A stretch of DNA of 13,937 nucleotides from an uncultured Eubacteriales bacterium (GTDB taxonomy: Bacteria > Bacillota > Clostridia > Oscillospirales > Acutalibacteraceae): positions 1 through 13,937 of the forward strand of contig CABQAC010000022.1 in the NCBI GenBank assembly GCA_902462035.1. Direction: 5' to 3'. The notes beneath the pieces are model-generated. The model saw nothing but the letters and a program-made list of their open reading frames with translations, made no database searches and was not told the DNA's origin. Below are positions 12,253 through 13,937 of this stretch, piece by piece. Position 1 is the first letter of the stretch. The number at the start of each line of letters is the position of its first letter. The translations under genes were made by a program, and so were the position numbers.

Positions 12253-13158
12253 ATGCTTTACACCTTAACCCAAAAGCGTTTACAGCCCGTTCCGGCGGGC
12301 GCGGCGGTCCTGCCCGAGGATGTGTGCTGCGGTTTTTTTCCGCTGCCGCAATACGAAGAAATTGCCAAAGCCTTTCAACTGCCCGCGCTGTTCTCCCAGG
12401 CGCTGGCGGCGGGCAAGGCTACCCGGTTTGAAAGCCACGACGGGTTTGACCTGATGGTCGTCGAGCGGCTGGACGGCAAAACCGGACGCTTTTCTCCCCA
12501 ACCGCTTCTGATTTATCTGAGCCAGCGCTACCTATTTTTGTTCTGCGACGGCGCTTTGCTGGCGGACATGCAGCGAGCCCTGACCCAAGAAGCGGACTCC
12601 TTCAGCCGGGTGCTGATCGCGCTGTTTAAACGGTTAACCGCGCAGGACGACCAAATATTGGAACAATTGGAAAATCAAATCACCCGTCTAGAGGACCGGC
12701 TGCTGTCCGCGGGCAGGGGCGATTATGTGGCGGAGATCATCCACATCCGCAGGCGGCTGACCCAGCAGAAAAGCTATTACGACCAGCTTTATAACATTTT
12801 AGACGGCATTCTAGAAAACGAGAATCATTTGATTCCAGCGGAAGCCATGCGGTATTTTAAAATATTCGCCCACAAGGTGGACCGGCTGAGCAGCCATACC
12901 AACAGCCTGCGGGATTACATTACCCAAGTGCGGGAGGCATACCAGGCCCAGGAGGATATCCGTTTAAACAAAACCATGAAAGTGCTTACCGTGATCACCG
13001 CTGTCATCGCGCCGCTGACCTTGATAGCGGGGTGGTACGGCATGAATTTGAAAATGCCGGAATACGGCTGGGCCTTTGGGTATCCCCTGGTCATTGGGAT
13101 AAGCGCCGTGGCAGTAGGCGGGTGTATCGCATACTTTAAAAAGCACAAATGGTTTTAA
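12253..13158 (+). CDS. CorA-family divalent metal cation (magnesium/cobalt) transporter
   Basis: This 301-residue membrane protein resembles CorA channels, which work as pentamers and admit Mg2+ or related ions. A cytoplasmic N-terminal domain of about 240 residues includes long helices (RLTAQDDQILEQLENQITRL and YITQVREAYQAQEDIRLN). Two membrane segments follow at about 247-268 and 275-296. The signature YGMN (GMN at 263-265) ends the first, followed by LKMPEYGW in the outside loop, and a basic cytoplasmic tail ends KKHKWF. ATG 12253 is preferred over an upstream in-frame ATG at 12217 because GGGGG (12238-12242) lies 10 bases before it and the longer form would overlap the glycosylase gene. 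It is the last gene of the operon, 19 bases after the glycosylase stop. Confidence 0.92.
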   Translation: MLYTLTQKRLQPVPAGAAVLPEDVCCGFFPLPQYEEIAKAFQLPALFSQALAAGKATRFESHDGFDLMVVERLDGKTGRFSPQPLLIYLSQRYLFLFCDGALLADMQRALTQEADSFSRVLIALFKRLTAQDDQILEQLENQITRLEDRLLSAGRGDYVAEIIHIRRRLTQQKSYYDQLYNILDGILENENHLIPAEAMRYFKIFAHKVDRLSSHTNSLRDYITQVREAYQAQEDIRLNKTMKVLTVITAVIAPLTLIAGWYGMNLKMPEYGWAFGYPLVIGISAVAVGGCIAYFKKHKWF

Positions 13159-13174
13159 CCCGCCGAACACACAG

Positions 13175-13195
13175 GCCGCGCGGCGCGGCGTTTTT
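13175..13195 (+). terminator. Terminator after the CorA gene
   Basis: GCCGCG (13175-13180) and CGCGGC (13184-13189) pair around a 3-base loop, followed by GTTTTT. Confidence 0.75.
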
Positions 13196-13325
13196 CCTGT
13201 CCGCCGCGTCAAGCGCAATCCGTCCCCCTTTCCGCAGCGGCGCGCCCCGGTCTAAACACCGCCGCCTTCCATGAACAATCGCTTTTTGCTTTAGGCCCAC
13301 TATATATTACAAGTTCCCGCACGAA

Positions 13326-13359
13326 AAAGGCGCCCTCCGGTTAACCGGAGGGCGCCTTT
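13326..13359 (-). terminator. Terminator of the ABC transporter ATPase gene
   Basis: A perfect 34-bp palindrome (GGCGCCCTCCGG arms, centre GTTAAC) begins 4 bases after the ATPase stop codon. On the minus strand it ends in five T, so it mainly ends the leftward transcript; on the plus strand the T run is only three. Confidence 0.85.
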
Positions 13360-13362
13360 GCA

Positions 13363-13937
13363 TTATGCTAAAATACTGTTGATAAAAGCCGCAATGCGCG
13401 GGGAAGGCGGATGGTTGAAAATCCGGTCCGGCACGTCGTCCGCCGCGATACCGCTTTCGTCCATATACAGCACCCGGTCCGCCACCTCCCGGGCAAATCC
13501 CATTTCGTGGGTTACCACCATCATGGTCATCTTTTCCTGGGCAAGCTCCTTCATGACCGCCAACACTTCGCTGGTCAGCTGGGGGTCAAGCGACGAGGTC
13601 GGCTCGTCGAACAGCAGCATATCCGGGTTCATCATCAATGCGCGGGCAATGGCCACCCGCTGCTTTTGCCCGCCCGAAAGTTCGGCGGGCATGGCCTTTT
13701 CCCTTCCGGCAAGGCCGACCTTGCGCAGCAGCCCGGCGCCGCGCTCGGCAGCCTGCTGGGCGTTTTCCTTGCGGACAAAACGCGGCGCGTAGGTCAGGTT
13801 GTCCATAACCGACAGATGGGGAAACAGGTTGAAACTTTGAAACACCATACCCATTTTTGAACAAATCTGGCGGCAATCCTTATCCGCCTGATATTGCCCG
13901 TCCCGCACCAGGGGCACGCCCTCGATCAGAATGGACC
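13363..13937 (-). CDS. Polar amino-acid ABC transporter ATP-binding protein, 3' part of gene
   Basis: About 191 codons are present; the N-terminus with Walker A lies beyond 13937. Visible motifs in order are the Q-loop region MGMVFQSFNLFPHLSVMDN, the ABC signature LSGGQKQRVAIARAL, Walker B with D-loop MLLFDEPTSSLDP, and the H-loop VVTHEMGFAREVADRVLYMD. The F-Q-x-F-N-L-F-P-H and T-H-E-M-x-F-A-R-x-V-x-D-R patterns are characteristic of GlnQ/HisP-type ATPases, which energise uptake of polar amino acids at the membrane together with a permease and a binding protein. The end, RIFNHPPSPRIAAFINSILA, matches the family's usual F-x-N-P-x-x-x-R-x-x-x-F-L end. The frame runs on without a stop to the window edge. 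Partners are presumably beyond the edge, and the exact amino acid is unknown. Confidence 0.92.
   Translation of the reverse strand, partial: SILIEGVPLVRDGQYQADKDCRQICSKMGMVFQSFNLFPHLSVMDNLTYAPRFVRKENAQQAAERGAGLLRKVGLAGREKAMPAELSGGQKQRVAIARALMMNPDMLLFDEPTSSLDPQLTSEVLAVMKELAQEKMTMMVVTHEMGFAREVADRVLYMDESGIAADDVPDRIFNHPPSPRIAAFINSILA

Larger units (their letters stand above)
13159..13362. other. Intergenic region between convergent genes, two terminators only
   Basis: The region holds the transporter operon terminator (13175-13195) and the ABC ATPase terminator (13326-13359). The roughly 130 bases between them show no gene, promoter or repeat I can support. Confidence 0.6.

Noticed and set aside
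13358..13860. Plus-strand open frames opposite the ABC ATPase
   Set aside because: The minus strand carries signature, Walker B and H-loop motifs in one frame; the plus-strand frames are shadows.

Overview
The window looks like chromosomal DNA of a low-to-mid GC Gram-positive bacterium, most likely a Clostridia/Oscillospiraceae-type anaerobe. This is inferred from the strong AGGAGG-type ribosome binding sites, sigma-A-like promoters, rho-independent terminators, an aldo/keto reductase with a 4Fe-4S tail, and the general style of the proteins. No rRNA, tRNA, CRISPR array, insertion sequence or phage gene is visible.

Left part (1-2724): the 5' part of a histidine-phosphatase gene runs leftward off the edge. 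It is divergent from an XRE-type regulator gene (483-1166) that has a well-formed promoter and an operator-like inverted repeat at its transcription start. A terminator closes the regulator. A separately promoted O-antigen-ligase/polymerase-like membrane protein (about 1511-2674) follows, with an unclear start codon and its own terminator.

Centre (2741-9207): a probable cell-surface glycan operon. It begins with a leader holding a promoter and, about 45 bases further on, an intrinsic terminator (a small RNA or an attenuator). Then come a 151-residue unrecognised amphipathic/coiled-coil protein, two tandem paralogous GT4 glycosyltransferases, a third more distant GT4 glycosyltransferase, and a 730-residue polytopic GT-C-like membrane protein with a C-terminal beta-rich domain. 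Spacing is tight (4-base overlap, 63, 21 and 21 bases). A perfect 18-bp-stem terminator ends the operon and also serves the convergent gene for a left-handed beta-helix acetyltransferase (9245-9871, minus strand). Together with the ligase-like protein, these genes suggest assembly of a lipid-linked oligosaccharide and its modification and transfer at the membrane. No flippase, ABC exporter or nucleotide-sugar gene lies in the window.

Right part (9872-13937): an intergenic stretch contains repeated operator-like elements and, notably, an isolated 27-codon membrane-peptide gene with its own promoter-like element, ribosome binding site and strong terminator. A three-gene operon follows: Fe-S aldo/keto reductase, deoxyinosine-type DNA glycosylase and CorA-type metal transporter. 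The window closes with the 3' part of a polar amino-acid ABC transporter ATPase gene on the minus strand. The most attractive under-described items are the 27-aa peptide gene, the small coiled-coil protein coupled to the glycosyltransferases, and the leader RNA before that operon.
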